64,000 nucleotides of DNA from Pseudomonas paralactis (GCF_001439735.1 NZ_JYLN01000004.1:62001-126000); one strand, 5' to 3'. Counted from the stretch's first letter, positions 35,900 to 45,724 are shown. Notes: a model not told the origin generated them from the sequence alone. Translations and numbers: made by a program.

Positions 35900-36904
35900 C
35901 TATTGCCCCCCCTCCCGAAACTGCCCCGGCGTCATCCCCGTCCAACGCTTGAACGCACGGTTGAAACTGCTGGTATCGGCAAACCCCAACAAATGGCTGA
36001 TTTCGGCCAATGAACACTGCGGGTCACGCAGGTGCAACAACGCCAGGTTCTGCCGGCATTCATTGAGCAGCGCGTCGAACCGACAACCCTCATCGGCCAG
36101 ATGCCGCTGCAAGCTGCGTAAACTCAAATGCAAGGCCTGGGCGATCCGCTCCGCGCCGGGTTCGCCGTCCGGCAATTGCGCCTCGATGGCGGCGCGCACC
36201 TTGCGCTCCCAGGTCAGCGGTTGCAATTGGGCCAGGGTGCGTTTGAGCACGGTTTCATTGTGTTCGGCCAGTTCCGGGTTGGCATCGTCCAGGTGGCTGT
36301 CGAAGTCATGAGCGGCGAACTCCAGGCGGTCTTCCTCGGCGCCAAAGAACACTTGGGAACGGAACACCGTTTGCCATGGCGAACGGTCGTCCGGCTCGGG
36401 GCGCCGCAGGTACACCGCTAACGGTGCATAGTCGCGCCCCAGTCGATTACGGCAGGTACGCACATAGATCGCGGCAAACGCATCGATGGCTTCCACTGCC
36501 GGTGCCGGGCTGCCCTCGAGTTGAAGCAGGCGGAAGTAGTAGCGATCACCGTGACGGCTGAGCTCCAGGTTCAGCGCATCGCTGACCACTTGGTGATAAC
36601 GCACGATGCGCTCGAACACCTCGCGCAAACTGCCGCTGGCCACCAACGCGTAGCCCAGCGCATGGAAGGTGGTGGGGCTGACAAATCGCGACACCCGCAG
36701 CCCGATCGCCGGGTCACCGCTGGCCTGCACCGCCAGTGCCCATAAACGCGTGGTGGCCGACAGTGGGTAGCGCGCATTGGGATCGTCCATCAACAACGGG
36801 TCGAGCCCGGCCTCCAGGCACAGCGCGGCACTGTCCAGGCCCAGGGCGTCGAGTTGCTTGCGCAGGGCGCGGGTCCAGCTGGCGAGGGAGGTGGGTTCGG
36901 TCAT
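35900..36904 (-). CDS. AraC-family transcriptional regulator (OruR-like)
   Basis: The 334-residue protein has an N-terminal Arabinose_bd-type domain (about 20-210, VSPTTFHALGYALVASGSL) and a C-terminal double HTH (LSLRSLQRHLADEGCRF, then LAEISHLLGFADTSSFNRAF). This layout matches OruR/ArgR-like members. It is divergent from the desaturase-like gene 101 bp away and is its likely regulator. Confidence 0.9.
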   Translation of the reverse strand: MTEPTSLASWTRALRKQLDALGLDSAALCLEAGLDPLLMDDPNARYPLSATTRLWALAVQASGDPAIGLRVSRFVSPTTFHALGYALVASGSLREVFERIVRYHQVVSDALNLELSRHGDRYYFRLLQLEGSPAPAVEAIDAFAAIYVRTCRNRLGRDYAPLAVYLRRPEPDDRSPWQTVFRSQVFFGAEEDRLEFAAHDFDSHLDDANPELAEHNETVLKRTLAQLQPLTWERKVRAAIEAQLPDGEPGAERIAQALHLSLRSLQRHLADEGCRFDALLNECRQNLALLHLRDPQCSLAEISHLLGFADTSSFNRAFKRWTGMTPGQFREGGQ

Positions 36905-37005
36905 GTCGATTGGCGCTTGCGGTCAACAGGTTGGCGTCCGGGGCTAGCGCCCTGCACGCTGGTTGGGTGCAGGATGCAGGCATCACTCCACAAGAGAATG
37001 AAAGC

Positions 37006-38076
37006 ATGGACGGTACTTCTGCAAGCCCCCAGCAGATGAACGCACAACAGCGCTCGGCGCATATCCGTGAGGTGGTGCTGGCCGAGGGTGTGCGTCTGCG
37101 CCGGCGGCATCCCTGGCTGTTGCATCAGGACGCACTGGGTGCGGGCATCCTGGCCTTTGCGTTGGCCGGTATGCTGGGCTCGGCAGCGCTCTACATAACG
37201 GGCCATATGGCGTGGTGGGTATGCCTGTTGCTCAATGCCTTCTTCGCCTCGCTCACCCACGAGTTGGAACACGACCTGATCCACAGCATGTACTTTCGCA
37301 AGCAACGCGTGCCCCACAACCTGATGATGGGGCTGGTGTGGCTGGCGCGGCCGAGCACCATCAACCCATGGATACGCCGGCACCTGCACCTTAACCATCA
37401 CAAGGTTTCCGGCACCGAGGCCGATATGGAAGAGCGCGCGATCACCAACGGTGAACCTTGGGGCATCGCACGGTTGCTGATGGTGGGCGACAACATGATG
37501 TCGGCCTTGATCCGCCTGTTGCGCGCCAAGACCTGGCCGCACAGGTTCAGCATCTTCAAGCGCGTGCTGCTGGTGTACGCTCCGCTGGCGCTGTTGCATT
37601 GGGGCGCGTGGTACATCTTCCTGGGCTTTCATACCGCCAATGGCGTCGCCAGCCTGGTGGGCACGCCTATCGAGTGGTCGGCCGGCACCTTGCAGATGAT
37701 GCGGTTAATCGACATAGCCGCCGTGGTGATCATTGGTCCGAATGTACTGCGCACGTTTTGCCTGCATTTTGTCAGCTCCAACATGCACTACTACGGCGAT
37801 GTTGAACCGGGCAACGTGATCCAGCAGACCCAGGTGCTCAACCCGTGGTGGATGTGGCCGTTGCAGGCCTTCTGCTTCAATTTCGGCAGCACCCACGGCA
37901 TCCATCATTTTGTGGTGAAGGAGCCGTTCTACATCCGCCAGATGACCGCCAAGGTGGCGCACAAGGTCATGGCCGAGATGGGGGTGCGCTTCAATGATTT
38001 GGGCACGTTTGCGCGAGCCAATCGCCTGGAACCCCAGGAACACTCGCGCACTGAGCTCTCTTTCAGCAAGCAATGA
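37006..38076 (+). CDS. Fatty acid desaturase/hydroxylase-family membrane enzyme
   Basis: The ATG at 37006 begins a 356-residue protein with four hydrophobic spans and three His-box motifs: HELEHDLIH, HLHLNHH and GIHHFV. This is the FA_desaturase fold with a di-iron site. It differs from DesA in the boxes and may act on a lipid or alkyl substrate not identifiable here. An AraC-type gene is divergent. Its 3' end overlaps the convergent ABC ATPase gene by 14 bp. Confidence 0.85.
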   Translation: MDGTSASPQQMNAQQRSAHIREVVLAEGVRLRRRHPWLLHQDALGAGILAFALAGMLGSAALYITGHMAWWVCLLLNAFFASLTHELEHDLIHSMYFRKQRVPHNLMMGLVWLARPSTINPWIRRHLHLNHHKVSGTEADMEERAITNGEPWGIARLLMVGDNMMSALIRLLRAKTWPHRFSIFKRVLLVYAPLALLHWGAWYIFLGFHTANGVASLVGTPIEWSAGTLQMMRLIDIAAVVIIGPNVLRTFCLHFVSSNMHYYGDVEPGNVIQQTQVLNPWWMWPLQAFCFNFGSTHGIHHFVVKEPFYIRQMTAKVAHKVMAEMGVRFNDLGTFARANRLEPQEHSRTELSFSKQ

Positions 38077-38878
38077 ACGCCAATGGCAGGTCACGGATCT
38101 GTTCGCGCACCGGCGGTTGGTAATGGTCGTCGCTGGTTAATTCGTGCAACAGCTCTTCGCGCAACTGGTGGAATTCAAAACTGCTGCGCTGGCGCGGATG
38201 GGGCAGAGCGATGTCCACCACTTGCTTGATGCGCCCGGGTCGAGGCTCCATCACCACCACGCGGTCGGCGAGGAAAATCGCCTCTTCCACATCGTGGGTC
38301 ACCAGTACCGTGGTGATCCTGGCACGGGCGCGAATCGCCAGCAGTTCGTCCTGCATCTGCTGGCGAGTCAGTGCATCCAGGGCGCCGAAGGGTTCGTCCA
38401 GCAACAGGATGCGCGGGCTTGCCACCAGGCCGCGAGCAATCGCCACCCGTTGCGCCATGCCGCCGGAGAGTTGATGGGGATAGGCGCGAGTGAAGTCGGT
38501 GAGGCCCACCAGCTCGATAAAGTCGCTGATGCGCCGGTTGCGCTCGGCCTCGCTCAGGGGTTCGTTGACCAGGCCCAGGCCGATGTTTTGCGCCACGGTC
38601 AGCCAGGGAAATAGGCGATGCTCCTGGAACACGATGCCGCGCTCGCCACCGATACCGCTGACGGCTTTGCCATCGACCTGGATCTCGCCGCGAAACTGCG
38701 TATCCAAGCCCACCAGCAAGCGCAGCAGTGTGGATTTCCCGCAACCGCTGGAACCCACAATCGCAACAAATTCCCCCTCGGCAATCTGCAGGTTGAATTC
38801 GCGGATGGCTTCCAGTTCGAAGCCGTCGACGTCGAAGCTTTTGCCCACATGGTTGAAGCTGACAATCGGTGCGTTCAT
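38063..38878 (-). CDS. atsC: Sulfate-ester/sulfonate ABC transporter ATP-binding protein
   Basis: Start at 38878 (MNAPIVSFNHVGKSF) gives a 271-residue ATPase with Walker A GSSGCGKST, Q-loop FQEHRLFPW, signature LSGGMAQRVAIARGL, Walker [13 protein letters not shown] and the VTHDVEEA switch. The family is SsuB/TauB-type. It overlaps the permease gene by four bases and belongs with the binding protein at 40762. The ats name rests on the adjacent AtsK and on recalled order in P. putida and P. aeruginosa. Confidence 0.88.
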   Translation of the reverse strand: MNAPIVSFNHVGKSFDVDGFELEAIREFNLQIAEGEFVAIVGSSGCGKSTLLRLLVGLDTQFRGEIQVDGKAVSGIGGERGIVFQEHRLFPWLTVAQNIGLGLVNEPLSEAERNRRISDFIELVGLTDFTRAYPHQLSGGMAQRVAIARGLVASPRILLLDEPFGALDALTRQQMQDELLAIRARARITTVLVTHDVEEAIFLADRVVVMEPRPGRIKQVVDIALPHPRQRSSFEFHQLREELLHELTSDDHYQPPVREQIRDLPLAFIAC

Positions 38879-40473
38879 GCGTGTCTCCAGCGGGTGGCAC
38901 GGGTTTCGATGCGTTGGCCGATCAGGTTGAGAACGGCGCCGGTGATGCCGACCAGCAGCATGCCGCTCATGATCAAATCCATGCGCAGCAACTGTTGGGC
39001 GCCGATCATCAGGCTGCCGATGCCGCCATCTGAGGGCATGAAATATTCGGCGCCGATGGTGCCCATCCAGGCGTAGATCAGGCTCAGGCGCAGGCCGGCG
39101 AAAACCCCCGCCGCTGCACCCGGCAGGACCAGGCGATGCAGGCGTTGCCACAGGCTCAGGCGCAGCACCTGCGCGGTCTCGCGCAGTTGCGGCGACAGGT
39201 TAAGCACGCTGCGCTGGGTGGCGATGAATAACGGGAAGAACGCGGCGAGGGCGATAAACACCCACTTGGCCAGTTCACCCAGGCCGAACCAGGCGGTGAG
39301 CAGCGGCACCCAGGCGAAAATCGCGATCTGGCGCAGCGCGGACAAAGTGGGGCCAAGTAGCCGCTCACCGCGCCGCGACAGCCCCAGCCACAGGCCCATG
39401 GCAAAGCCCAGGCTACCGCCCAGCAGCAACCCGCCCAGGGCCCGGCCAAGGCTTTTGCCCAGCGCCGTGGTCAGGCTGCCATCCAGCACGCCCGCCACGC
39501 TGGTTTGCAGCACCGCCCAGGGGCTGACCAGAATGTTTGGGTCGACCCAATCCTGCTGCGTCGCTACTTGCCATAACGCCACTAGCAGCAGCGGCAACAG
39601 CCAGGGTTGCATGCGCTGCCAGCCTTCGTAGCGTGGTCCGCGTCGAATCTGCGCAGTGGCCGGATGGGGCCAGTGCACCCACTTGCGGTCCAGCCAGCCG
39701 ATGCCGCGGTCCATCACCACGCCCAGCACGCCGATGACCACGATGCACACAAAGACAATATCGAGCATGAATAACTGCCGCGCCCACACCATCAGGTAGC
39801 CGATGCCTTCGCTGGAGGCCAGCAACTCCACGGCCAGCAATGACGTCCAGCCCGCCGCCAGGGCCAGGCGTACCCCGGCCATGAACGCCGGTAGCGCGGC
39901 GGGCAGAATCAGTCGGCGAATCAGCACATGGCTGGGCAAGCGCAACACGCGGGCGGCTTCGCGCAGGTTGGGTTGGGCATCGCGCACACCCACCAGGGTA
40001 TGCAGGGTGACGGGCACCACGATGGCCTTGACCAGCACCACCAGTTTCAAGGTTTCGCCAATGCCGAAAAACACCATGAACAGCGGGATCCATGCCAGGG
40101 TCGGCACCTGCGACAGCGCGCTGAACGTCGGGAATACCAAACGCTCGGCGCGGGCGCTGAAACCCAGGCTCGCGCCGAGTATCGCGCCTGCCGCGATACC
40201 CGCCAGCAGGCCGCAGAACAAGCGCTGCAAGCTGATCACCAGATGGCTCCACAACTCGCCACCGGCCAACTCCACTGCGCTGCTCCACACCAGGGCCGGG
40301 GCCGGCAGAATCTGCTCGCTCATCCAGTGATTGCGGCTGGCCAACCACCACAGGGCAAACAACGTGAGCGGCAGCAGCCAGGGCAACAAGCGCTGGCCCA
40401 GCTGCGGCCAACGTGGCACGGCATCCTTGGACGGGGCCGCCAGCGGCAGGCTCAAAAGTGAAATTCGGGCCAT
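38875..40473 (-). CDS. atsB: Fused double permease of a sulfate-ester/sulfonate ABC transporter
   Basis: The 532-residue protein has two complete permease units in tandem. Each has about six spans and its own EAA loop: LREAARVLRLPSHVLIRRLI near 175 and LRETAQVLRLSLWQRLHRLV near 440. Normal SsuC/TauC permeases are about 260 residues and act as dimers; here one chain should form the whole channel with two AtsC. Start at 40473 with a GAGG-type site upstream. It is divergent from the binding-protein gene. Confidence 0.88.
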   Translation of the reverse strand: MARISLLSLPLAAPSKDAVPRWPQLGQRLLPWLLPLTLFALWWLASRNHWMSEQILPAPALVWSSAVELAGGELWSHLVISLQRLFCGLLAGIAAGAILGASLGFSARAERLVFPTFSALSQVPTLAWIPLFMVFFGIGETLKLVVLVKAIVVPVTLHTLVGVRDAQPNLREAARVLRLPSHVLIRRLILPAALPAFMAGVRLALAAGWTSLLAVELLASSEGIGYLMVWARQLFMLDIVFVCIVVIGVLGVVMDRGIGWLDRKWVHWPHPATAQIRRGPRYEGWQRMQPWLLPLLLVALWQVATQQDWVDPNILVSPWAVLQTSVAGVLDGSLTTALGKSLGRALGGLLLGGSLGFAMGLWLGLSRRGERLLGPTLSALRQIAIFAWVPLLTAWFGLGELAKWVFIALAAFFPLFIATQRSVLNLSPQLRETAQVLRLSLWQRLHRLVLPGAAAGVFAGLRLSLIYAWMGTIGAEYFMPSDGGIGSLMIGAQQLLRMDLIMSGMLLVGITGAVLNLIGQRIETRATRWRHA

Positions 40474-40761
40474 GGAAGACCTCCGTTGTCGCCAAATTCG
40501 TTATGTGATTTTGATCTTACAAAAACGTAATCAAGATGATTGCGAGCTAAGAGAAATCATTTAAAGCCTCAGTGCCGCGCGCATCCAATGCATTCGGAGA
40601 ATATTTTCAATGCTGTTCATGCATAACGCTCTGGAGCCTGTGTATTCGCTTGCATAGTCCAAAAAGCTATTAAATTGTGAATTTATAGTATTTAAAGTTT
40701 TGTATGCGCTGTGCCTATTTTTTGTTCCCCAGGCGACCGTCGCCCACCAGGAGCTGCGCTT
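40474..40761. promoter_or_regulatory. Divergent AT-rich promoter region between atsB and atsR
   Basis: This 288-bp gap has no gene and is markedly AT-rich on both sides (about 40500-40560 and 40630-40710). It must hold promoters for atsBC and atsR. The atsR ribosome site CAGGAG is at 40748-40753. No single operator can be assigned with confidence. Confidence 0.65.
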
Positions 40762-41763
40762 ATGAAACTGCCCTTCAAACGTTTGATCAGCCTGTTTGCC
40801 GGTACCGCCCTGGCCGGGTTGGTGCACGCTGCGGACCTCAAGGAAATTCGCATCGCCGTGCCCGACCTCAGTGCCGGCAGCCAGCACAGCGGCGGCGGCA
40901 TCACCGACGTGCTGCGTGAGCAGCAAATCTATGAAAAAGCCTTTGCCGACCAAGGCATCAAGATCCAGTGGAATTACTTCAAGGGCGCGGGTCCGGTGAT
41001 CAATGAAGCCTTTGCCAATGGCCAGGTGGACCTGGCCTATCTGGGTGACCTGGCGGCGATCATCGGCCGCTCCAATGGCCTGGATACTCGCCTGCTCAGC
41101 GCCACCGCGCGTGGCGTGAAGCATTACCTCGGCGTGGTGCCGGGCTCTGGCATCAAGACCCTTCAAGACCTCAAGGGCAAACGTGTCGCAGTGTTCCGTG
41201 GCACGGCCAGCCAGTTGTCGTTCGACAGTGCACTGGCCAGCCAGGGCTTGAGCGAGAAGGACCTTAAGGTGATCAATCTGGACTTCAACGCGGCCGCTGC
41301 CGCCCTGGCCGCCAAGCAGATTGACGCGACCTGGGGCGGCTCTACCCTCACGGCGTTGCAGGCCAAGGGCTTGGCAGAAATACCGCTGACCACCAAAGAC
41401 CTGGGCGATGCCGGCAGCATCCAGGCCGTGCTGGTGGGCAGCGCCAAGTTTGTCGATGAACACCCCGATGCGGTGGCCAAGCTGCTCAAGGCTCAGCAGC
41501 AAGCGGTGCAGTGGTTGACCGATGACAACAACAAACAGGCGTATATCGAACTGGTATCAGGGCTGGCCAGTTACCCGCCGGTGATCCTGACCAATGATTT
41601 GAAAGACCAGAAACTCAGCGAGATTTTCCCCTCGACCCTGGACCCGGTGTTCCTGGGCAAATTGCAGGATGCAGTGGATTTGGCTTCGAAGGAGAAGTTG
41701 ATTCGCAGGTCGTTTCAGGTGAGTGACTGGGTGGTGCCTGGGCTGGTGGCGGCGGGGCTCTGA
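40762..41763 (+). CDS. atsR: Periplasmic sulfate-ester/sulfonate-binding protein
   Basis: The 333-residue precursor has a Sec signal ending HA-ADLK. The mature part is SsuA/TauA-like (KEIRIAVPDLSAG, NGQVDLAYLGDLAAIIGRSN, LQDLKGKRVAVFRGTASQL). It contains no Cys and no Met after the start, typical of sulfur-starvation proteins. It is divergent from atsB-atsC, whose products complete the importer. Substrates are likely sulfate esters. Confidence 0.88.
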   Translation: MKLPFKRLISLFAGTALAGLVHAADLKEIRIAVPDLSAGSQHSGGGITDVLREQQIYEKAFADQGIKIQWNYFKGAGPVINEAFANGQVDLAYLGDLAAIIGRSNGLDTRLLSATARGVKHYLGVVPGSGIKTLQDLKGKRVAVFRGTASQLSFDSALASQGLSEKDLKVINLDFNAAAAALAAKQIDATWGGSTLTALQAKGLAEIPLTTKDLGDAGSIQAVLVGSAKFVDEHPDAVAKLLKAQQQAVQWLTDDNNKQAYIELVSGLASYPPVILTNDLKDQKLSEIFPSTLDPVFLGKLQDAVDLASKEKLIRRSFQVSDWVVPGLVAAGL

Positions 41764-41789
41764 GCTTGTCGGTGCCTGGGCTATCGCTA

Positions 41790-41860
41790 TCGCAGGCAAG
41801 CCAGCTCCCACACTTGAACGTGTTCACCGCTCAAAGTGGGAGCTGGCTTGCCTGCGATGA
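41790..41860. repeat. REP pair, tail-to-tail
   Basis: CGCAGGCAAGCCAGCTCCCA then GTGGGAGCTGGCTTGCCTGC, i.e. the opposite arrangement to the other pairs, between convergent atsR and the LysR gene. Confidence 0.85.
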
Positions 41861-41866
41861 GGCCCT

Positions 41867-42787
41867 TCAAACCGCCACACTTACCTGCTGACTATCCACC
41901 TCCACCAGCATCTCAATCATCGCCTTCGCCGCTGGCGACAACCGCGATCCCGTGCGGCTGACGATCCCGCAGCGTGCACTCATGGTCTCCATATTCTGTG
42001 GCAGGTTGCGCCAGTGCAGCAGCACCAGCACGCCCTGGGCGATGTCTTCGGCAAAGGCTTCCTCGGTGCCAACGCCGATGGCATTGGATTGCAGCACAAT
42101 CCTCACCAGCGCCGGGAAGTGCTCGGTCTGGATGCTCGGGGAAAAATCCATGCGCCCGCTCAGGTTCGCCAGCAGTTTGCGAATGCCTTGGGAGATCAAC
42201 GGCGCCGCCAGCGGGTAGTCGAACATATCGTTGGTCGACAGGCTGTCCTTGGCCAGCAAGGGGTGGCCGGGGCGGCAGAAAAACACCCCGCGTTTGGGGG
42301 TGAGCGCACGGGTCTGGAAATTCGGGTCGGCCTCGAACTGGCGGATGTCGGCGATAAAGAATTCAATCTCTTCACGGCTGAGGCTGCGGCTGAGGGTCTC
42401 CCAGTTATCCACCTGGAAGCTTGTGCGGATTTTCGGGTGGGCATTGATAAACCGCGCCACTGCATCCGGCACCAGTTTCACGGCGGGCGCCGGGCCGCAG
42501 CCGAAGCGCAGGTCGCCGGCGTCGAGCTTGGTCATGCGCGTCACTTCACTGCTCAGCAGCGCTGCACCATGCACCAGGCTCAGGGCATGTTGCAGCACCA
42601 CCTGGCCTTCGGGTGTGGGGCGCAGGTCCTTGTGGCCACGGTCTACCAGCACGCAACCAAACTCCTGTTCCAGCCCCTGAATGCTGCGGCTGAACGCCGG
42701 TTGAGTAATGCCCATGGCGTCGGCGGCACGCACGAAACTGCGGTGTTCGTTGAGGGCGATGAAGTAACGCAGTTGGCGAAGATCCAT
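41867..42787 (-). CDS. sftR: LysR-type regulator of sulfate-ester use
   Basis: Start at 42787 (MDLRQLRYFIALNEHRSF) gives 306 residues: winged HTH in the first 60 (GITQPAFSRSIQGLEQE) and a PBP2-type ligand domain. SftR of P. putida controls the ats genes. It is divergent from atsK, 182 bp away, and shares close sequence and architecture with the LysR at 46278. Which of the two is the true SftR cannot be settled from sequence alone. Confidence 0.78.
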   Translation of the reverse strand: MDLRQLRYFIALNEHRSFVRAADAMGITQPAFSRSIQGLEQEFGCVLVDRGHKDLRPTPEGQVVLQHALSLVHGAALLSSEVTRMTKLDAGDLRFGCGPAPAVKLVPDAVARFINAHPKIRTSFQVDNWETLSRSLSREEIEFFIADIRQFEADPNFQTRALTPKRGVFFCRPGHPLLAKDSLSTNDMFDYPLAAPLISQGIRKLLANLSGRMDFSPSIQTEHFPALVRIVLQSNAIGVGTEEAFAEDIAQGVLVLLHWRNLPQNMETMSARCGIVSRTGSRLSPAAKAMIEMLVEVDSQQVSVAV

Positions 42788-42969
42788 ATGCTTTCCCGGC
42801 ATTTTAAAAATAGGTCGAAGGCATTTGCGACCGAGCAAGCTGAGGTTTTAAATGCAAGCTCTTATTCCGTCAACGAAGCACTCGTTAATCTGCTAGATCT
42901 AAAAGGCATATGAATAGAGCGTTGCCGGAACGCATCTCCACCATTCGCAGGCACATGAGGGTCATCACA
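42788..42969. promoter_or_regulatory. LysR/atsK divergent promoter region
   Basis: TAGGTCGA at 42811-42818 recurs at 47265-47272 in the paralogous LysR/receptor gap. Here it lies within GGTCG-N10-CGACC (42813-42832), a dyad of LysR type. Further right is AT-rich DNA suitable for a promoter. Confidence 0.6.
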
Positions 42970-43875
42970 ATGAGCAACGCCGCATTAGCCGTTCAACCCG
43001 TCGCCCACGCACTCCACATTCACCCAGTGGCCGGCCGTATCGGCGCCGAGATCCGAGGTATCAAACTGTCCGGCGAGCTGGATGCCGCCACCGTCGAAGC
43101 CATCCAGCAGGCGCTGGTGCAGTACAAGGTGATCTTCTTCCGCGAACAGACCCACCTCGATGACCAGAGCCAGGAAGCGTTCGCCCACCTGCTTGGCGAG
43201 CCGATTGCCCACCCCACGGTGCCGGTGCGCGATGGCACGCGGTTCCTGATGGAATTGGATGGCACTCGCGGCCAACGCGCCAATTCCTGGCACACCGACG
43301 TGACTTTCGTTGATGCCTATCCTAAGGCTTCGATCCTGCGTTCGGTGCTGGCGCCTGCTTCCGGCGGCGACACCGTATGGGCCAACACAGCCGCTGCCTA
43401 CAACGACCTCAGCGTGGAGCTGCGCGCACTGGCTGACCACCTCTGGGCGGTGCACAGTAACGAATACGACTACGCCGCACGCAAACCCGATGTGGCGGTG
43501 GAGAAGCTGGAGGAATACCGCAAAGTATTCACTTCCACGGTGTATGAAACCGAACACCCGGTGGTGCGCGTGCATCCGGTCAGCGGCGAGAAAACCCTGT
43601 TGCTGGGGCATTTCGTCAAACGCCTGAAGGGCTACTCCCAGACGGAGTCGACGCAACTGTTCAACCTGCTGCAAGGCCACGTCACCCGCCTGGAAAACAC
43701 CGTGCGCTGGCGCTGGAATACCGGCGACGTGGCGATCTGGGACAACCGCGCTACCCAGCATTACGCGGTGGACGACTACGGCACCCAGGAGCGCATCGTG
43801 CGCCGGGTTACGCTCAAGGGCGATGTGCCGGTGGGTGTGCAAGGGCAGCGCAGCCAGACCACCAAAGGTCTCTAA
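42970..43875 (+). CDS. atsK: Fe(II)/2-oxoglutarate-dependent alkylsulfatase
   Basis: The 301-residue TauD-family dioxygenase cleaves alkyl sulfate esters by hydroxylation, giving aldehyde and sulfate. Iron ligands fall at His108, Asp110 (WHTDV) and His264 (TQHYAV); Arg275 and Arg279 sit where AtsK binds 2-oxoglutarate and substrate. These positions equal those I recall for P. putida AtsK, with the ATG at 42970. Only one internal Met and no Cys are present. It lies beside the importer and LysR genes for the same substrates. Confidence 0.93.
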   Translation: MSNAALAVQPVAHALHIHPVAGRIGAEIRGIKLSGELDAATVEAIQQALVQYKVIFFREQTHLDDQSQEAFAHLLGEPIAHPTVPVRDGTRFLMELDGTRGQRANSWHTDVTFVDAYPKASILRSVLAPASGGDTVWANTAAAYNDLSVELRALADHLWAVHSNEYDYAARKPDVAVEKLEEYRKVFTSTVYETEHPVVRVHPVSGEKTLLLGHFVKRLKGYSQTESTQLFNLLQGHVTRLENTVRWRWNTGDVAIWDNRATQHYAVDDYGTQERIVRRVTLKGDVPVGVQGQRSQTTKGL

Positions 43876-43892
43876 GCCAGGTTGGAGATCAA

Positions 43893-43985
43893 AATGTGGG
43901 AGGGGGCTTGCTCCCGATAACAGAGTGTCAGTCACAGCATCTTTGACTGACCCAATGCTATCGGGAGCAAGCCCCCTCCCACATT
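43893..43985. repeat. Inverted REP pair
   Basis: AATGTGGGAGGGGGCTTGCT and complement, a third REP type in this window, between convergent atsK and the sulfatase gene. Confidence 0.88.
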
Positions 43986-44000
43986 TAGACCGGTGCCGTT

Positions 44001-45608
44001 CTACCAAACGCCGATCTGCACCACTTTCTCTGCCTCTGGTTCCCCATAGCGAAACCATTGCCCGCGCACCTCAACCTCCGTGTGGCTGATGGTGGTGCGC
44101 CGCTTCAACCCGCGCAGCCAGTCGAACAGATAACCCAGGTGCGTCTCGCGCACCTCGGCATAGGCGGGATCGCTGCCCAGATCGTGCAGTTCTTGCGGGT
44201 CATTTTCCAGGTCGAACAGTTGCGGGCGAAAGCCGTCGTAGGCCAGGTACTTCCAGCGCTCGCTGCGCACCATGGTCATGCGGCAACGGTCGATGGGTTG
44301 CTCCAGGCGCTCACGAGCGGGGGCCTGGAAGGCGTAGTCGTATTCGGCAATGGCATAGCTGCGCCAGGTGGGTTGTGCGCCCTGCAGCAATGGAATCAAT
44401 GAGCGGCCTTCCAGGCGATGGTCGGCGGCGGGCAAGCCCAACGCATCGAGAAACGTCGGCAGGGCGTCGATGGTTTCCACCAGGCGTTCATCCACGCTGC
44501 CACGGGTGATATCGGCACTGGCCCGTGGGTCACGCACTATCAGTGGCACACCCACCGCCGGCTCCAGCAGAAACTCTTTTTCACCGAGGAAATGGTCACC
44601 GAGGAAGTCGCCATGATCGCTGGTGAACACGATCAGCGTGTCGTCCCAGCGGCCGTTGCTTTGCAGAAAATCAAACAGCCGCCCGAGTTGATCGTCGATC
44701 TGTTTGATCAGGCCCATGTAGGTGGGAATGACCGTCAGACGTACTTCATCGCGGGAGAAATTCAGGCTCTCCTGATGTTGGCGAAACGCTTGGTACACCG
44801 GGTGATCGCTGGTGTGCTCAGGTTGAATCGGCGCCTGCACATGCTCGGCGCCGTACAGCGCGTGATACGGCGCGGGCGCGATGTAGGGCCAGTGCGGCTT
44901 GATATACGACAGGTGCAGGCACCAAGGCTGTTCACCTTGTTCGTCGATAAAGTCGATGGCGCGGTCGGTGGTATAGACGGTCTCCGAATGTTCTTCGGCC
45001 ACCCGTGCGGGTTTGCCGGCGTTGCGCATATGCCAGCCGCTGAGCACTTCGCCGTTCTCACCTTCGGCGGCGTTGGCCCATTCATGCCACGGGTTGCTGC
45101 CGTTGTAGCCGTGATCACGCAAGTATTGGGTGTAGGGCGCGGACTCGCGCTTATCCTCGAACAGCGGGCTGTCGGGATAGATGCCGTCGTGACGCAGGTA
45201 CGCGTCGAAACCGACCTCGTTGAGTGGCTCGGCCTGGGCACTGTCGGGGTCTATCTGCAGGCGCTGCAAGGCCTCAAGGTTCGGCGTGGCGTGGGTCTTG
45301 CCCACCAGGGCGGTGCGGATGCCGTGGGGGCGCAGGTAGTCGCCGATCGTCAGCTCTTCGAGCGGCAGCGGCACTGCATTCCACGCCACCTGATGGCTGC
45401 TGACATAGCGCCCGGTGTAGGCCGACATGCGCGACGGGCCGCAAATGGTGCCCTGTGTATAGGCCCGACTGAAACGCACACCGGCGGCGGCCAGGCGGTC
45501 GATATTCGGCGTGTGCAGATGGGCATGGCCGTAGCAGGACAGGTAGTCGCGGCGCAGTTGGTCGCACATGATGTAGAGCACGTTGCGCACGGGTTTTGGT
45601 TCAGACAT
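44001..45608 (-). CDS. Sulfatase-family hydrolase (type I, Cys-type)
   Basis: The 535-residue protein has the sulfatase fold: metal-binding NVLYIMCDQLRRDYLSCYG at the N terminus, the formylglycine signature CGPSRMSAYTGR (Cys, CxPxR) about residue 56, GKTHATP and a late VFTSDHGDFLGDH. It is not like P. aeruginosa AtsA and is nearer choline-sulfatase or phosphonate monoester hydrolase members. No signal peptide, so it is cytoplasmic. Location among ats genes suggests release of sulfate from an imported ester. Confidence 0.88.
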   Translation of the reverse strand: MSEPKPVRNVLYIMCDQLRRDYLSCYGHAHLHTPNIDRLAAAGVRFSRAYTQGTICGPSRMSAYTGRYVSSHQVAWNAVPLPLEELTIGDYLRPHGIRTALVGKTHATPNLEALQRLQIDPDSAQAEPLNEVGFDAYLRHDGIYPDSPLFEDKRESAPYTQYLRDHGYNGSNPWHEWANAAEGENGEVLSGWHMRNAGKPARVAEEHSETVYTTDRAIDFIDEQGEQPWCLHLSYIKPHWPYIAPAPYHALYGAEHVQAPIQPEHTSDHPVYQAFRQHQESLNFSRDEVRLTVIPTYMGLIKQIDDQLGRLFDFLQSNGRWDDTLIVFTSDHGDFLGDHFLGEKEFLLEPAVGVPLIVRDPRASADITRGSVDERLVETIDALPTFLDALGLPAADHRLEGRSLIPLLQGAQPTWRSYAIAEYDYAFQAPARERLEQPIDRCRMTMVRSERWKYLAYDGFRPQLFDLENDPQELHDLGSDPAYAEVRETHLGYLFDWLRGLKRRTTISHTEVEVRGQWFRYGEPEAEKVVQIGVW

Positions 45609-45724
45609 GGAGGTTCACCGAACGAAGGACAGGAGCGTTTTTTCGCCGTTCGTAGGGGGGGCTGGCAAGTGCATTTGAGGTCTGGATTTTATGCAGTGAG
45701 TGCATGGGGTGGCTGCTGGTGTCA

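Noticed and set aside
44001..45608. Calling the sulfatase atsA
   Set aside because: The formylglycine region (CGPSRMSAYTGR) and the overall sequence differ from the AtsA arylsulfatase I recall; only the family is assigned.
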